A DNA stretch of 64,000 nucleotides. It comes from Psychroserpens burtonensis DSM 12212 (GTDB lineage Bacteria; Bacteroidota; Bacteroidia; Flavobacteriales; Flavobacteriaceae). Positions within the stretch are counted from its first letter, which is position 1. Each line of letters starts with the position of its first letter. The stretch is from contig NZ_AUDE01000017.1 in assembly GCF_000425305.1 (NCBI RefSeq), forward strand, positions 62,001-126,000, read 5' to 3'. Positions 34,060 through 44,164 of the stretch are shown one piece after another. The translations under genes were made by a program, and so were the position numbers. Under the pieces are notes generated by a model. It saw only the letters and a program-made list of their open reading frames with translations, was not told where the DNA came from and did no database searches.

Positions 34060-36741
34060 TTGACACTTACACAATCTCTCAAGTTTCTAACGCTATTTAG
34101 TTTTTTTGTTCTTAATATTAGCTTGGGTTTCTCACAAACACTTGAAGGTACAGTTTTAGATAGCATAGGAAAACCCTTGAATGCTAAAATATTATTTATA
34201 GCTTCTAACCAAAACGATATAGTTAGTGAGTATTGCTTAGCTTTAAATGGTAAATTTTCTTATAAGCTTAAAAAAAACTATAATAATGGTCTTATTTTAA
34301 GGGTAACTGCTGCAGGTTATTCTGATTTTGAGACAATTATAACTTCGACAAATAAAGAAGAAACTCTTGTTTATAATATTACTTTAATTAATGAAAAAAT
34401 TGAACTACTAGATGAAGTCATTGTCAAAAGTAAAACAAAGCCATTCTTAATCAAAAAAGATACTACTGTATTTCGTGTAGACGCTTATAAAGATGGAACC
34501 GAACGTAAAGTAGAAGATTTATTAAAAAACATTCCAGGTATTGAGGTAAATGAAACCACTGGTGCAATTAAATACAGAGGAAAATTAATAGAAACCGTAA
34601 CTCTAGAAGGTGATAATCTTTTTGAGTATAATTATACTATAGGCACTAAAAATATAAATATAGATTTAGTAGATGAAATTGAAGCTATTGAAAACTACTC
34701 TGAAAATAAGCTCCTAAAAGGTATTGAAAATAGCGATAAAGTAGCATTAAATCTAAAGCTTAAAAAAAACATAACAGATCTTACTGGCAGCATGGATCTA
34801 GGATTAGGCGATAAACCTGATGCAAAAGATACCCCAATTAATACATCTGTTAATCTTTTGGCTATAAATAGTTCACTTAAATCTTTTGCGGTAGGTAGTT
34901 ACAATACTATTGGTAACAATTTATCACCATTTAATTATTACGGAAATGAAGTTAGTATAGAACAAATTAGAGAAGACAATTTATACGCTCAAAGAGTAAT
35001 TCCAGAGCTTTCACTTCCTCGAGTAACAAACAATAATTTATCTAATATAAACCATCAATTTTTTGGTAATTTCAATGGTATTTTTGATCTAAATAAGAAA
35101 TTAAAAGCTAGAGTTAATTTATTTTATGTCAATGATCGAATTAACAGTAATCAGTTCTCAAAAAGCGATATTGAAATAGTTGATGAGCGGTTTACTATTT
35201 TCGACGCTGCTATTTTCACGAAAAGTCCTGTACAATATCGTGGTGATTTAGAATTAAAGTTAAATTCATCTAAGTCGTCCTTACTTGAATATAATATAAG
35301 TTTTAGAGATGAAATCATCAAAACAGACAGGACTATTTCTTCTAATCAAGCCAATAATTTTAGCTCATTTCTAGACTCAGAAAATGTATTTATTAACCAA
35401 AACTTAGAATTCACTAAAAGGTTATCACCTGAAAAAGCTTTACAATTTAATTTAAACTATGTTACCAATGACCTAGGGCAAAATTTTAATATTGAACCTT
35501 CTGTATTCAATAATCCTGAGTTTGATGACGATGTTCAGAATACAGATTCCAAAAAGCATAATTTGACTTTCAAAACCCTTTTATTAGGCAAGCATAAAAA
35601 CAGTAACTACAGTTTGATATTTGGTGGCACGCATAATACCGAAAATTTTAGTTCGGCTTTATTGAGTCAAAACAACTTTCAAACAGTTGCTAATGGTAGT
35701 AATTTGAATAATCTGGAATATACATTTAATGACATATTTACGCAAGGTTCTTATACCCGGAGACTAGGGAAATTTATCATTTCTCCAGAATATACTTTTA
35801 GAATACTTAATCAATCATTACAATTATTACAAGATAATACATCCCTAAAATCAAGCGATTTCATTTTTGAACCTTCACTGAGGCTCATATATAAAATAGA
35901 TCAATCATCTGATATAAATTTCACTTCTAGAATTTATCAAGGAACAAATTCTATTCAAAACTTTTACACCAATGGCATATTACTAGATAATAGAATCCTG
36001 CGCAACAATATTCCTGATTTAAGATTAAATAAAAGCCAAAATTATAGTTTGACATATCAAAAAAATGATCTTTTTAATCAATTAGAATTATCTCTAGGAA
36101 CTAATTATGTTAAACAACGTGATGCTTTTTTTACAAACACAGAGATTGATGAATTATCAACTACTATAACAGATTTCTTTTTGCGTGAACGTAATGAAAA
36201 TTTAAATTTTTTCTTTGATGCCACTAAATTATTACCATGGATTGACACAACTATTAAAGTAACATCTAATTATTCAATAGCTAATTTCAAGAATATTTTA
36301 AATAATTCAGAACTAAGAGACATTAAAAGCAATTTTTTTATTAATTCTATATTCTTCAAAACAGCATTTAATTCACCCATAAATTTTCAAAACAAAACCA
36401 CACATTCCTATCAAGAAAATAGAAGTGAAAATTTATTTATAAATCAATCCATAGAAAATGAATTTAAATTGGTTTTCAAACCTAACAAAGAATTAGTAGT
36501 AAGTTTGAATTACAATTATATAGTTCCTAACCTTGATACGTATTCAAATAATTTTTCATTTTTAGAATCTACTATTTCATATAAACCAAAAGATAAAAAT
36601 TGGCAAATGAACATCAATGGCGTTAATTTGCTAAATGAAAAAGTTTTTGAACAAATTAACACTACTGATAACTCGACAAACATACAACGAGTTGATTTGC
36701 TCAATAGGTACATTCTATTAAATTTTAGCTATAGTTTTTAA
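34060..36741 (+). CDS. TonB-dependent receptor-like outer membrane protein
   Basis: 893 residues with a TTG start (TTGACACTTACACAA) that lies just after the GLPGLI stop; no ATG fits. The signal peptide ends near GFSQ. A carboxypeptidase-like regulatory domain follows (TLEGTVLDSIGKPLNA, about 27-115). A plug-like part comes next (VEDLLKNIPGIEVNETTGAI), then a long beta-barrel ending in aromatic LLNFSYSF. I see no clear TonB box. The substrate is unknown. It is one of the pair formed with GLPGLI, and co-transcription is likely. Confidence 0.8.
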   Translation: MTLTQSLKFLTLFSFFVLNISLGFSQTLEGTVLDSIGKPLNAKILFIASNQNDIVSEYCLALNGKFSYKLKKNYNNGLILRVTAAGYSDFETIITSTNKEETLVYNITLINEKIELLDEVIVKSKTKPFLIKKDTTVFRVDAYKDGTERKVEDLLKNIPGIEVNETTGAIKYRGKLIETVTLEGDNLFEYNYTIGTKNINIDLVDEIEAIENYSENKLLKGIENSDKVALNLKLKKNITDLTGSMDLGLGDKPDAKDTPINTSVNLLAINSSLKSFAVGSYNTIGNNLSPFNYYGNEVSIEQIREDNLYAQRVIPELSLPRVTNNNLSNINHQFFGNFNGIFDLNKKLKARVNLFYVNDRINSNQFSKSDIEIVDERFTIFDAAIFTKSPVQYRGDLELKLNSSKSSLLEYNISFRDEIIKTDRTISSNQANNFSSFLDSENVFINQNLEFTKRLSPEKALQFNLNYVTNDLGQNFNIEPSVFNNPEFDDDVQNTDSKKHNLTFKTLLLGKHKNSNYSLIFGGTHNTENFSSALLSQNNFQTVANGSNLNNLEYTFNDIFTQGSYTRRLGKFIISPEYTFRILNQSLQLLQDNTSLKSSDFIFEPSLRLIYKIDQSSDINFTSRIYQGTNSIQNFYTNGILLDNRILRNNIPDLRLNKSQNYSLTYQKNDLFNQLELSLGTNYVKQRDAFFTNTEIDELSTTITDFFLRERNENLNFFFDATKLLPWIDTTIKVTSNYSIANFKNILNNSELRDIKSNFFINSIFFKTAFNSPINFQNKTTHSYQENRSENLFINQSIENEFKLVFKPNKELVVSLNYNYIVPNLDTYSNNFSFLESTISYKPKDKNWQMNINGVNLLNEKVFEQINTTDNSTNIQRVDLLNRYILLNFSYSF

Positions 36742-36749
36742 ATACAAAT

Positions 36750-38021
36750 TTAACCTTCCTCCCGCTCATGCGCCTCAATATCCTTAGTCAAATCTAATTT
36801 TCTAAACGTAGGAGATACTAATGCTGTAGTCACAACGGTTATCAACGTCATCGTACCGCCAAAAACAACCGCAGTTGCTGTTCCCATGAGTTTAGCTGTG
36901 AGTCCACTTTCAAGTGCACCCAATTCATTAGAAGAGCCTACAAACATAGAATTTACTGATGATACACGACCACGCATGTGGTCTGGTGTTTTAATTTGTA
37001 ATATCGTTTGCCTAATCACCATTGATACACCATCTGTCACACCACTAAAGAATAGTGCAACCACCGAAATCCAAAATACTGAGGATAATCCAAATACGAT
37101 AATACAAACGCCAAAACCAAAAATAGCCACCAACAATTTCATACCAGCATTTTTACTTATTGGGATATAAGCAGTCACCAACATCGTTAAAAAAGCACCA
37201 ACTGAAGGTGCTGCAACTAAAACCCCAAAACCTTGAGGTCCAACTTTTAAAATATCTTGAGCAAAAACTGCTGCGAGTGCTATGGCTCCTCCAAATAAAA
37301 CGGACACCATATCAAGTGTTAATGCGCCTAAAACAGCTTTGGTCTTAAAAACAAAGGATAAACCTTCAGTTAAACTCGATACTATATTCTCTCCAATTTT
37401 TGGATTGAGAATCGGTTTTTTAGGGATTTGAAACAACATAATAAACGAAAACACGACGAGTCCAAAAACGACACATAACGACCAGTGTACACCAATCCAG
37501 CTAATTGAAAATCCAGCAAAACCAACACCTAAAACACGTGCCATTTGCCATGTAGAACTATTCCATGTCGCTGCGTTAGGATATATTTTCTTCGGAACAA
37601 TAAGCGCAACTAATGAAAATATAGTGGGTCCAAAAAATGCTCTTAAAAAACCACCAAAAAACACCAAAGCATAAATGGAGTAGAGAATACTATTTTTAGA
37701 CCACGCCTCTATAACCGATTGAGACGTCAACCAAAATAATCCGAAACTTATTAAAGAAAAAGCAGCAATACATAACGCTAAAAGATTTCGTTTTTCACGC
37801 TGATCTACAATATGACCCGCAAACAAGGCCATAAGAAACGCAGGGGCAAACTCAAAAAGACCTATTAAGCCTAAACTCAAAGGGTCTTTTGTTAACGCAT
37901 AAACCTGCCACTCGATAACAATAAATTGCATAGACCAACCAAAAATTAAGGCAAAACGCACCAATAAAAATATATTGAATTCTCTGTATCGCAATGCTGC
38001 GTATGGGTCTTTTTTTTGCAA
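36750..38021 (-). CDS. MFS transporter
   Basis: 423 residues with about 12 membrane segments. The loop after segment 2 reads GHIVDQREKRNLL, a variant of the MFS G-x3-D-x3-R-K motif. IGLFEFAPAFLMALFAG precedes it. The layout resembles the enterobactin-exporter/drug-efflux type (MFS_3). Substrate unknown. It converges with the TonB-like gene with only 8 bases between stops. Confidence 0.85.
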   Translation of the reverse strand: MQKKDPYAALRYREFNIFLLVRFALIFGWSMQFIVIEWQVYALTKDPLSLGLIGLFEFAPAFLMALFAGHIVDQREKRNLLALCIAAFSLISFGLFWLTSQSVIEAWSKNSILYSIYALVFFGGFLRAFFGPTIFSLVALIVPKKIYPNAATWNSSTWQMARVLGVGFAGFSISWIGVHWSLCVVFGLVVFSFIMLFQIPKKPILNPKIGENIVSSLTEGLSFVFKTKAVLGALTLDMVSVLFGGAIALAAVFAQDILKVGPQGFGVLVAAPSVGAFLTMLVTAYIPISKNAGMKLLVAIFGFGVCIIVFGLSSVFWISVVALFFSGVTDGVSMVIRQTILQIKTPDHMRGRVSSVNSMFVGSSNELGALESGLTAKLMGTATAVVFGGTMTLITVVTTALVSPTFRKLDLTKDIEAHEREEG

Positions 38022-38164
38022 AATAATGAGATAACAGACCTTAAAGATTTTAACAATCTGATAGATCTAATTTAGTTTTATGCGCAAATGTAAAATAAGA
38101 AGTCCTCTTATTTTAGTTTTTTATTAAATACTAAAATTGTAGTGCTTCTCGGTATAGATTGAAT

Positions 38165-39850
38165 TTATCTTATATCTCGCAACTTCAATTGCAAACTCAC
38201 ATTCCCTTGCCAGTGATTTTCATCAATGGAATATACAGCGTCAAACAATTTTTTATTGGTAATCAAATTACTCTTATCACCTAAGTTAAAACCAATACAC
38301 ACTATTTTTTCTTTGCCTTGGTTCGCAGTTAAACGCAAGTGCTTATCATCCTCACCAACACACTTTCCATACCCTGTATCTTTTAAGTTCTCAGTCATAA
38401 AAATGGGTGTCATATTGCCTGGTCCAAAAGGTGCAAACTGACTAATAATACGGTGAAATTTTGGTGTAATATCTTGCAAATCAATCTGCATATCAATTTT
38501 AATTTCTGGTTTGAGTAAATTTCTATCAATAGTTTTGGTGACCTCCTCTTCAAAGGCTTGTTTAAAGGCTTCGTAATTTTCTGGATGGAGAGTTAATCCT
38601 GCTGCGTATTTATGTCCGCCAAATTGCTCAATATGTTCTGCGCAAGCTTCTAAGGCGTTATACACATCAAAGCCTTCTACTGATCGCGCTGATGCTGCTA
38701 ATTTATCACCACTTTTTGTAAAAACTAACGTTGGTCTGTAATACGTTTCAATTAATCTAGAAGCAACAATCCCAATCACACCTTTGTGCCAAGTTTCGTT
38801 ATAAACAACGGTTGTTAATCGGTCTTCTTCCTTATTTTCTTTAATTTGAATTAACGCTTCTTCAGTAATTCGTCTATCGGTTTCTCGTCTATCAAGATTA
38901 AATTCGTTGATTTCATGGGCGTACGTTTTGGCCAATTCTTCATCATTCTCTGTCAATAAAGTCACTGCATAATTACCGTGTTTCATGCGACCTGCTGCAT
39001 TTATTCTTGGAGCCACAATAAATACAACATCAGTAATTGTGAGTACCTTTTTTTCGACCTGTTCAATAATAGCTTTAATTCCTGGTCTTGGTTGTGTATT
39101 GATAATTTGTAAACCAAAATAAGCCAATGCGCGATTTTCACCAACAATAGGAACAATATCTGCACCGATTGCAGTCGCTACCAAATCGAGGTATTCGCCT
39201 AAATCTTCAACAGTTTTTCCGTCTTTTGAGGCTAAGGCTTGTATGAGTTTGAACCCGACGCCACAACCACAAAGTTCTTTAAATGGATAGTTGCAATCGT
39301 CTCGTTTAGGATCTAAAACGGCCACTGCTTTTGGTAATTCCTTGCCTGGTCTATGGTGATCACAGATAATAAAATCTACCCCTTTTTCTAAAGCATAGTT
39401 TATTTTGTCAATCGCTTTTACACCACAGTCTAATGCGATTATTAATGAAAACTCATTGTCCTGAGCAAAGTCAATCCCTTTATAAGAAATCCCATAACCT
39501 TCATCATAACGATCAGGAATATAAGTCGCAATTCTATCTGATTTTGTTTTTAAATAGGAAGACATTAAAGCAACCGAGGTTGTACCGTCCACGTCATAAT
39601 CTCCAAATACTAAGATGTTTTCATTGTTGAGCAGCGCTGCTTCAATTCTTGCCACTGCTTTATCCATATCTTTCATAAGAAACGGATCATGCAGCTCATC
39701 AAAACTGGGTCTAAAAAAACGCTTCGCTTGTTCGTAAGTATCTATCCCTCTCTGAACAAGTAACACTGCCACAGAGCGATCTACCTGAAGAGCCTTTTGC
39801 AGCTCTTCAACGGTTTTAGAATCTGGTTTTGGTTTTAGCGTCCAGCGCAT
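38165..39850 (-). CDS. recJ: Single-stranded-DNA-specific exonuclease RecJ
   Basis: 561 residues from MRWTLKPKPDS. An upstream in-frame ATG at 39904 would add 18 residues of low similarity, so I chose 39850. This DHH-family 5'-3' exonuclease works in recombination and repair. Motif I is LVFGDYDVDGTTSVALM, then IALDCGVKA and FIICDHHRPGKELP (DHH). GRMKHGNYAV and the late GGHKYAAGLTL motif belong to the DHHA1 domain, and a C-terminal OB fold follows. The length is typical for Bacteroidota. Confidence 0.93.
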   Translation of the reverse strand: MRWTLKPKPDSKTVEELQKALQVDRSVAVLLVQRGIDTYEQAKRFFRPSFDELHDPFLMKDMDKAVARIEAALLNNENILVFGDYDVDGTTSVALMSSYLKTKSDRIATYIPDRYDEGYGISYKGIDFAQDNEFSLIIALDCGVKAIDKINYALEKGVDFIICDHHRPGKELPKAVAVLDPKRDDCNYPFKELCGCGVGFKLIQALASKDGKTVEDLGEYLDLVATAIGADIVPIVGENRALAYFGLQIINTQPRPGIKAIIEQVEKKVLTITDVVFIVAPRINAAGRMKHGNYAVTLLTENDEELAKTYAHEINEFNLDRRETDRRITEEALIQIKENKEEDRLTTVVYNETWHKGVIGIVASRLIETYYRPTLVFTKSGDKLAASARSVEGFDVYNALEACAEHIEQFGGHKYAAGLTLHPENYEAFKQAFEEEVTKTIDRNLLKPEIKIDMQIDLQDITPKFHRIISQFAPFGPGNMTPIFMTENLKDTGYGKCVGEDDKHLRLTANQGKEKIVCIGFNLGDKSNLITNKKLFDAVYSIDENHWQGNVSLQLKLRDIR

Positions 39851-39868
39851 ATAACATTTACGATCTAA

Positions 39869-39901
39869 AGACCTCACAGATTTTAAAACCCTATGAGGTC
39901 T
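39869..39901. repeat. Extragenic palindrome before recJ
   Basis: AGACCTCA (39869-39876) pairs with TGAGGTCT (39894-39901); the inner part is an imperfect continuation around TTTTAAAA. It resembles a decayed flavobacterial GACCTCAC...GTGAGGTC palindrome (from memory). It lies between recJ and the OsmC gene. Confidence 0.5.
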
Positions 39902-39916
39902 CATTAAATAATTTGA

Positions 39917-40336
39917 CTAATTATGATAATGAATGGCTGTTTTTATATCTGCAAACTTTCGGAACATTTCCATCACACCACAATATGTATCTATCGACAT
40001 ATTTACTGCCTTTTCAATTTTTTTCTCGTCTAGCTCATTTCCGTAGAAATGATATTCTACTGAAACTTTATTATAATATATAGGATGCTCGTCTGTGAGT
40101 TCTCCATAGGTATCAATTCTAAAATCTGAAAAAGGCACTTTCATTTTCTTAAGAATAGACACCACATCCAATCCAGAACAACCCGCCAAAGATGACAACA
40201 TCATGGCTTTTGGCGATACACCAGAATTATAACCTCCGTTTTCAGGAGAGGCATCCATAGTGACCAAATTTCCGCTTGGATTATCAGATTCAAACTGTAA
40301 GTTTCCTTTCCAATGTGTGACTACTTTATGAGACAT
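39917..40336 (-). CDS. OsmC family peroxidase-like protein
   Basis: 139 residues. The two redox-active Cys of the family are seen in LAGCSGLDVVSIL and SIDTYCGVMEMF. N-terminal strands (HWKGNLQFESDN) and GVSPKAMMLSSLAGCSG match the YhfA/OsmC-like subgroup. OsmC/Ohr proteins reduce organic hydroperoxides; this subgroup is less well characterised. Single-gene unit, divergent from an AhpD-like gene, so the two may form a redox pair (inference). Confidence 0.88.
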   Translation of the reverse strand: MSHKVVTHWKGNLQFESDNPSGNLVTMDASPENGGYNSGVSPKAMMLSSLAGCSGLDVVSILKKMKVPFSDFRIDTYGELTDEHPIYYNKVSVEYHFYGNELDEKKIEKAVNMSIDTYCGVMEMFRKFADIKTAIHYHN

Positions 40337-40502
40337 TTTTATAAGTTTTAAATTAAGAGTTCTTGAAATATTTAGAGTTAAAGTAATTTATCTGCACCAG
40401 AAAGAGGTTACGGTTTTGAAAAATTTTTAACTTTAAATACTTATAACGTTAGACACTTTAAGTACATTTAGAATCAAAAATACCACTTAAAAAATCAAAA
40501 CT

Positions 40503-41105
40503 ATGGCATTAGTAACTCCTTTATCTGCAGAACACGATCCAGAAACGCAACAATTAGCAGAATTCTTTAATGAGACGCTTGGCTTTTGTCCAAACTCGGT
40601 GTTAACTATGCAACGTCGTCCTGCAATTTCAAAAGCATTCATTAACCTCAACAAAGCGGTTATGGCCAATGAAGGTTGCGTAACTTCTGCCTTAAAGCGC
40701 ATGATTGCTTGGGTTTCCAGTAATGCTGCAGGTTGTCGTTACTGCCAAGCACACGCTATTAGAGCGGCAGAACGTTATGGTGCAGAGCAAGAGCAATTAG
40801 ATCATATTTGGGAGTATAGAACACACAGTGCCTTTTCTGATGCTGAACGTGCTGCGCTCGATTTTAGTTTGGCTGCTTCTCAAGTGCCAAATGCGGTGAA
40901 TGCAGATATTAAAAGCCGTTTATATGAACACTGGGATGAAGGTGAAATCGTAGAAATGCTTGGCGTTATTTCTCTCTTTGGCTACCTGAACCGCTGGAAT
41001 GATTCTATGGGAACAGATATCGAAGACGATGCTGTTGACAGTGGAAATCAATATCTAGGTCAACACGGTTTTGAGGTTGGAAAGCATGATGGTTCTAAGT
41101 ATTAG
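40503..41105 (+). CDS. AhpD-like carboxymuconolactone decarboxylase family protein
   Basis: 200 residues. The AhpD-type active site reads AAGCRYCQAHAIRAAERYG (CxxC plus His, near 75-93). LAEFFNETLGFCPNSVLTM precedes it, and EGEIVEMLGVISLFGYLNRWNDS follows. Such proteins are called peroxidase-related and may reduce peroxides through their Cys pair. They are all-helical cytosolic proteins. The divergent neighbour is OsmC-like, which fits an oxidative-stress role. A repeat of the TTTACAG type follows the gene. Confidence 0.85.
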   Translation: MALVTPLSAEHDPETQQLAEFFNETLGFCPNSVLTMQRRPAISKAFINLNKAVMANEGCVTSALKRMIAWVSSNAAGCRYCQAHAIRAAERYGAEQEQLDHIWEYRTHSAFSDAERAALDFSLAASQVPNAVNADIKSRLYEHWDEGEIVEMLGVISLFGYLNRWNDSMGTDIEDDAVDSGNQYLGQHGFEVGKHDGSKY

Positions 41106-41270
41106 CCTGTTATTAGTTTACAGTTGCAGTTTACAGCGGTTTACTGTTGTGCTACATGAGTCGAAATATGATATATAAACAATTAACCTTTTTTTTTCGA
41201 TGCTTCGGAAATTGGAGGTTTTTTTATAGAGATAAGGTTATTCAATATACTTTGAACACTTCTAATTTAT

Positions 41271-41942
41271 TCACTTTTTCCCACCAACCACAATTACAAT
41301 CTCCCCTTTTGGTGGTTTATTTGTGTAATGCTCCAAAACGTCTTTCGCAGTACCTCTCACCGTTTCTTCATATAGCTTTGTCAGTTCTCTGGATACAGAA
41401 ACTGGTCTATCTTCTCCAAAATACTCACAAAAGTGAGTGAGTGTTTTTATCAATTTATGCGGACTTTCATAAAAAATAATTGTTCGCGTTTCTTCTGCTA
41501 AAAACAGTAACCTCGTTTGTCTTCCTTTTTTTACTGGTAAAAAACCTTCAAATATAAATTTATCATTTGGTAAACCAGAATTAACCAATGCTGGAACAAA
41601 AGCAGTAGCTCCTGGTAAACAATCCACTTCAATATTATGTTCTACACACGCTCTCGTTATTAAAAATCCAGGATCTGAAATAGCAGGAGTTCCTGCGTCA
41701 CTGATAAGTGCAATTGTAATTCCACTTTTTAATTTTTCAACCAAATTATCAACCATTTTATGCTCATTATGCATATGATGACTTTGCATTTGTGTGTTAA
41801 TCTCATAATGTTTCAAGAGCTTTCCAGAGGTACGAGTATCTTCTGCTAAAATTAAATCAACGTCCTTTAAAACTTCTACAGCACGAAAAGTCATGTCTTT
41901 TAAATTTCCGATAGGTGTTGGTACAATATAAAGTTTGCTCAT
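41271..41942 (-). CDS. rsmI: 16S rRNA (cytidine-1402 2'-O)-methyltransferase
   Basis: 223 residues. It uses SAM to methylate the ribose of C1402 in the decoding centre. The N-terminus KLYIVPTPIGNLKDMTFRAV, then LAEDTRTSGKLLKHY, ALISDAGTPAISDPGF and GLPNDKFIFEGFLP match RsmI (tetrapyrrole-methylase fold). It lacks the C-terminal extension of the E. coli protein, as is usual in Bacteroidota. Divergent from the broken DUF11/CHU_C gene. Confidence 0.93.
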   Translation of the reverse strand: MSKLYIVPTPIGNLKDMTFRAVEVLKDVDLILAEDTRTSGKLLKHYEINTQMQSHHMHNEHKMVDNLVEKLKSGITIALISDAGTPAISDPGFLITRACVEHNIEVDCLPGATAFVPALVNSGLPNDKFIFEGFLPVKKGRQTRLLFLAEETRTIIFYESPHKLIKTLTHFCEYFGEDRPVSVSRELTKLYEETVRGTAKDVLEHYTNKPPKGEIVIVVGGKK

Positions 41943-42036
41943 TAGTAAGAGATTTCATTTCAAATTTACAATGTTTTCATATAAATTGACGCAACCTTTA
42001 CCAATATTTAGCATCTTTATAGAAACCAAGCATTTT

Positions 42037-42643
42037 ATGATTGAAAAATTAGTCCGCTTTATATTTTTCCTCCTTTTTTGCGTCCAATTAAACGCGCAAA
42101 CAACAGATTTGTCAATTGTTACTCAAGCACTAAGTACTGATGGAACAGATATCTGCATCAACATCCGAAGAACTATTTAATAATAACACCTTTATTTGGT
42201 CAATTAATGTGTTATCAAGTAATCAATCTGAAACCTTAACAGTTGTTGCTCAAATCTTGTCAAGTACAGCACTTTTAAACACAGCGCTACTTAATTCTTT
42301 AAATGAACCAGATAGGGATGATACCAATAATAGGGATGATGCTGAAGTTACCATTGATAACTGTATTTATATAACAGATGGATTGTCACCAAATAACGAC
42401 GGCCTTAATGATACATTTCATAGTGAATGTATTGAAGAATTCCCAGATAACAATCTTAAAATATATAATAGAGATGGTGTTCAAATCTATGAAAGTAATA
42501 ATTACCAAAATAATTGGGATGGCACAGCAAATATGGGTTTAACAAAGACTTCAAACGTACTTCCTGTTGGTGTTTATTTTTACATTCTAGACTTAAAGAC
42601 TGGAGATGAACCTAGGACAGGTTGGTTGTATCTAAATTACTAG
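42037..42643 (+). pseudogene. Broken exported DUF11 / gliding-motility C-terminal (CHU_C) gene
   Basis: The first frame (42037-42180) encodes a signal peptide (MIEKLVRFIFFLLFCVQLNAQ) and the first strands of a DUF11-like repeat (TTDLSIVTQALSTDGTD), then stops. A second frame, shifted and open across 42140-42643, resumes late in the same repeat (SASTSEELFNNNTFIWSI, TLTVVAQIL) and runs into a CHU_C domain (ITDGLSPNNDGLNDTFH, LPVGVYFYILDL). The join lacks the middle of the repeat and changes frame. An out-of-frame internal deletion explains this best. A sequencing error would not explain the missing part. Confidence 0.65.
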
Positions 42644-42678
42644 GTATATTAAAATTTCCGAATAAAAACCATTTAAAC

Positions 42679-43413
42679 TTAATCAAACTTTCGCTCAACA
42701 ATATTAAAAAAACGTGATTCAAATTCCTCTTTACCTTTCCAATTATTATAATCTGGTTTAACAATATCGTTAAGAAGATGAGAAGCCTCTTGGTAAGTAC
42801 TTGTTGTATTTAATTGAGATAACACACGTTCATAATTTTGAACTTCACCATTAAAAAGGTGCTTAATAAATGCTAATTTATCATTAAGACCTATGTTTAA
42901 TCCACTGTTTTTAAGTTTATCATTTAATGATTTTCTAAGATTCTCATTAGCCTGACTAATAGGTTCAAAAACCGGTATTTCCTCAAAGCCAGCAGTGATA
43001 TCTTCTAAGTGTGTTTTAGGCGCTTCTTTTTGAGCTACAGCACTCGCAAACATATCATCTACTTGTTGTGATTCTTGTGGCATCTGGGCCACCATATCTT
43101 TTATTTTTTCCATCACTGGCTCATAGATACCGTCGTCTTCATTCTCATCAAGATTGACATAAATTTTGTCGTCGTGTTCAATATTATCACTTACTTTATT
43201 ATTAAAAGCGGTATCTAACATTCCAAAGAAAGAAGAATCGCTTCCAATTGTTGGTAAATCGCCTTCAAAATTCTCATTCGCAAATTTTAATACACTTAGT
43301 TTTTCATATAAAGCTCCCGTTTCGGCATGCAATTTCGCAATATTTTCTTTTCCTGTAAGCTTTAAAACTCTATGGGCAATGCTAATTAAATCTGCCTCAA
43401 GTTTCTTCTTCAT
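42679..43413 (-). CDS. Conserved hypothetical protein, acidic
   Basis: 244 residues. Mostly helical and acidic, with no signal peptide, membrane segment or known catalytic motif. The N-terminus (MKKKLEADLISIAHRVLKLT, then LHAETGALYEKLSVLKF) and the C-terminus (KLAFIKHLFNGEVQNYERVL, WKGKEEFESRFFNIVERKF) look like two helical blocks. They are joined by a disordered Glu/Asp/Gln-rich middle (about 85-145). I recognise it only as a flavobacterial hypothetical; it may act as a scaffold. It is divergent from tdk. Confidence 0.75.
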   Translation of the reverse strand: MKKKLEADLISIAHRVLKLTGKENIAKLHAETGALYEKLSVLKFANENFEGDLPTIGSDSSFFGMLDTAFNNKVSDNIEHDDKIYVNLDENEDDGIYEPVMEKIKDMVAQMPQESQQVDDMFASAVAQKEAPKTHLEDITAGFEEIPVFEPISQANENLRKSLNDKLKNSGLNIGLNDKLAFIKHLFNGEVQNYERVLSQLNTTSTYQEASHLLNDIVKPDYNNWKGKEEFESRFFNIVERKFD

Positions 43414-43454
43414 AACTTTTGTTTTTAATTCCTGATTAGGTTTTTAATTTTTAA

Positions 43455-43462
43455 TAAATTTG
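43455..43462 (+). promoter_or_regulatory. -7-like box upstream of tdk (TAAATTTG)
   Basis: Exact TAnnTTTG match 54 bases before the tdk ATG. No -33 TTG at the expected distance. Confidence 0.35.
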
Positions 43463-43516
43463 CTTCATCTTTATACAAAACGAACGCAAAGTTGGTTTTA
43501 GTGTTAAAATTACGAA

Positions 43517-44164
43517 ATGTTTCTCGAAAATACAGTAAATCATAAAGAACAATTTGGATGGATTGAAGTCATTTGTGGCTCAATGTTTTCTGGTAAAACC
43601 GAAGAGTTAATTCGCAGGCTCAGACGTGCTCAATTTGCAAAACAAAAGGTTGAAATTTTTAAACCTACTGTTGATGTGCGTTATGATGAAGATATGGTCG
43701 TATCTCACGATTCTAACGAAATAAGATCTACGCCTGTTCCCGCGGCTGCAAATATTCCAATTTTGGCAGATGGCTGCGATGTCGTTGGTATTGATGAAGC
43801 ACAATTTTTTGATGATGAAATTGTTAGAGTTTGTAATGATTTAGCTAACAAGGGCATTCGTGTTATTGTCGCTGGATTAGACATGGACTTTAAAGGTAAT
43901 CCTTTTGGACCTATGCCAAGTTTAATGGCAACTGCCGAGTATGTTACTAAAGTTCATGCTGTTTGCACTAGAACCGGAAATTTAGCACAATACAGCTACA
44001 GAAAGGCCTCAAGTGACGCACTCGTTTTATTGGGAGAAGTTGATGAATATGAACCCCTAAGTAGAGGCGCCTATTACAAAGCAATGTTACGTGAAAAAGT
44101 AAGTCATATGGATGTAAATGAAGCTGAGGAAATCCCTAATAAAGATGGTAAATCAAATGCCTAA
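43517..44164 (+). CDS. tdk: Thymidine kinase, lacking the usual zinc site
   Basis: 215 residues. It phosphorylates thymidine in salvage. The P-loop is [17 protein letters not shown], the catalytic block [12 protein letters not shown], and the lasso region carries GNLAQYSYR. The type II enzyme normally binds zinc through two Cys pairs. Here the first pair reads AVCTRTGN (one Cys), and the second pair is replaced by SRGAYYKAM, so the zinc site appears lost. The start is preceded by a normal gap. alr follows with overlap. Confidence 0.92.
   Translation: MFLENTVNHKEQFGWIEVICGSMFSGKTEELIRRLRRAQFAKQKVEIFKPTVDVRYDEDMVVSHDSNEIRSTPVPAAANIPILADGCDVVGIDEAQFFDDEIVRVCNDLANKGIRVIVAGLDMDFKGNPFGPMPSLMATAEYVTKVHAVCTRTGNLAQYSYRKASSDALVLLGEVDEYEPLSRGAYYKAMLREKVSHMDVNEAEEIPNKDGKSNA

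Noticed and set aside
41106-41270. Repeated TTTACAG motif (41118-41150) and AACC/GGTT stem after the AhpD-like gene
   Set aside because: Short, imperfect repeats; I could not tell a terminator from chance in this AT-rich stretch.
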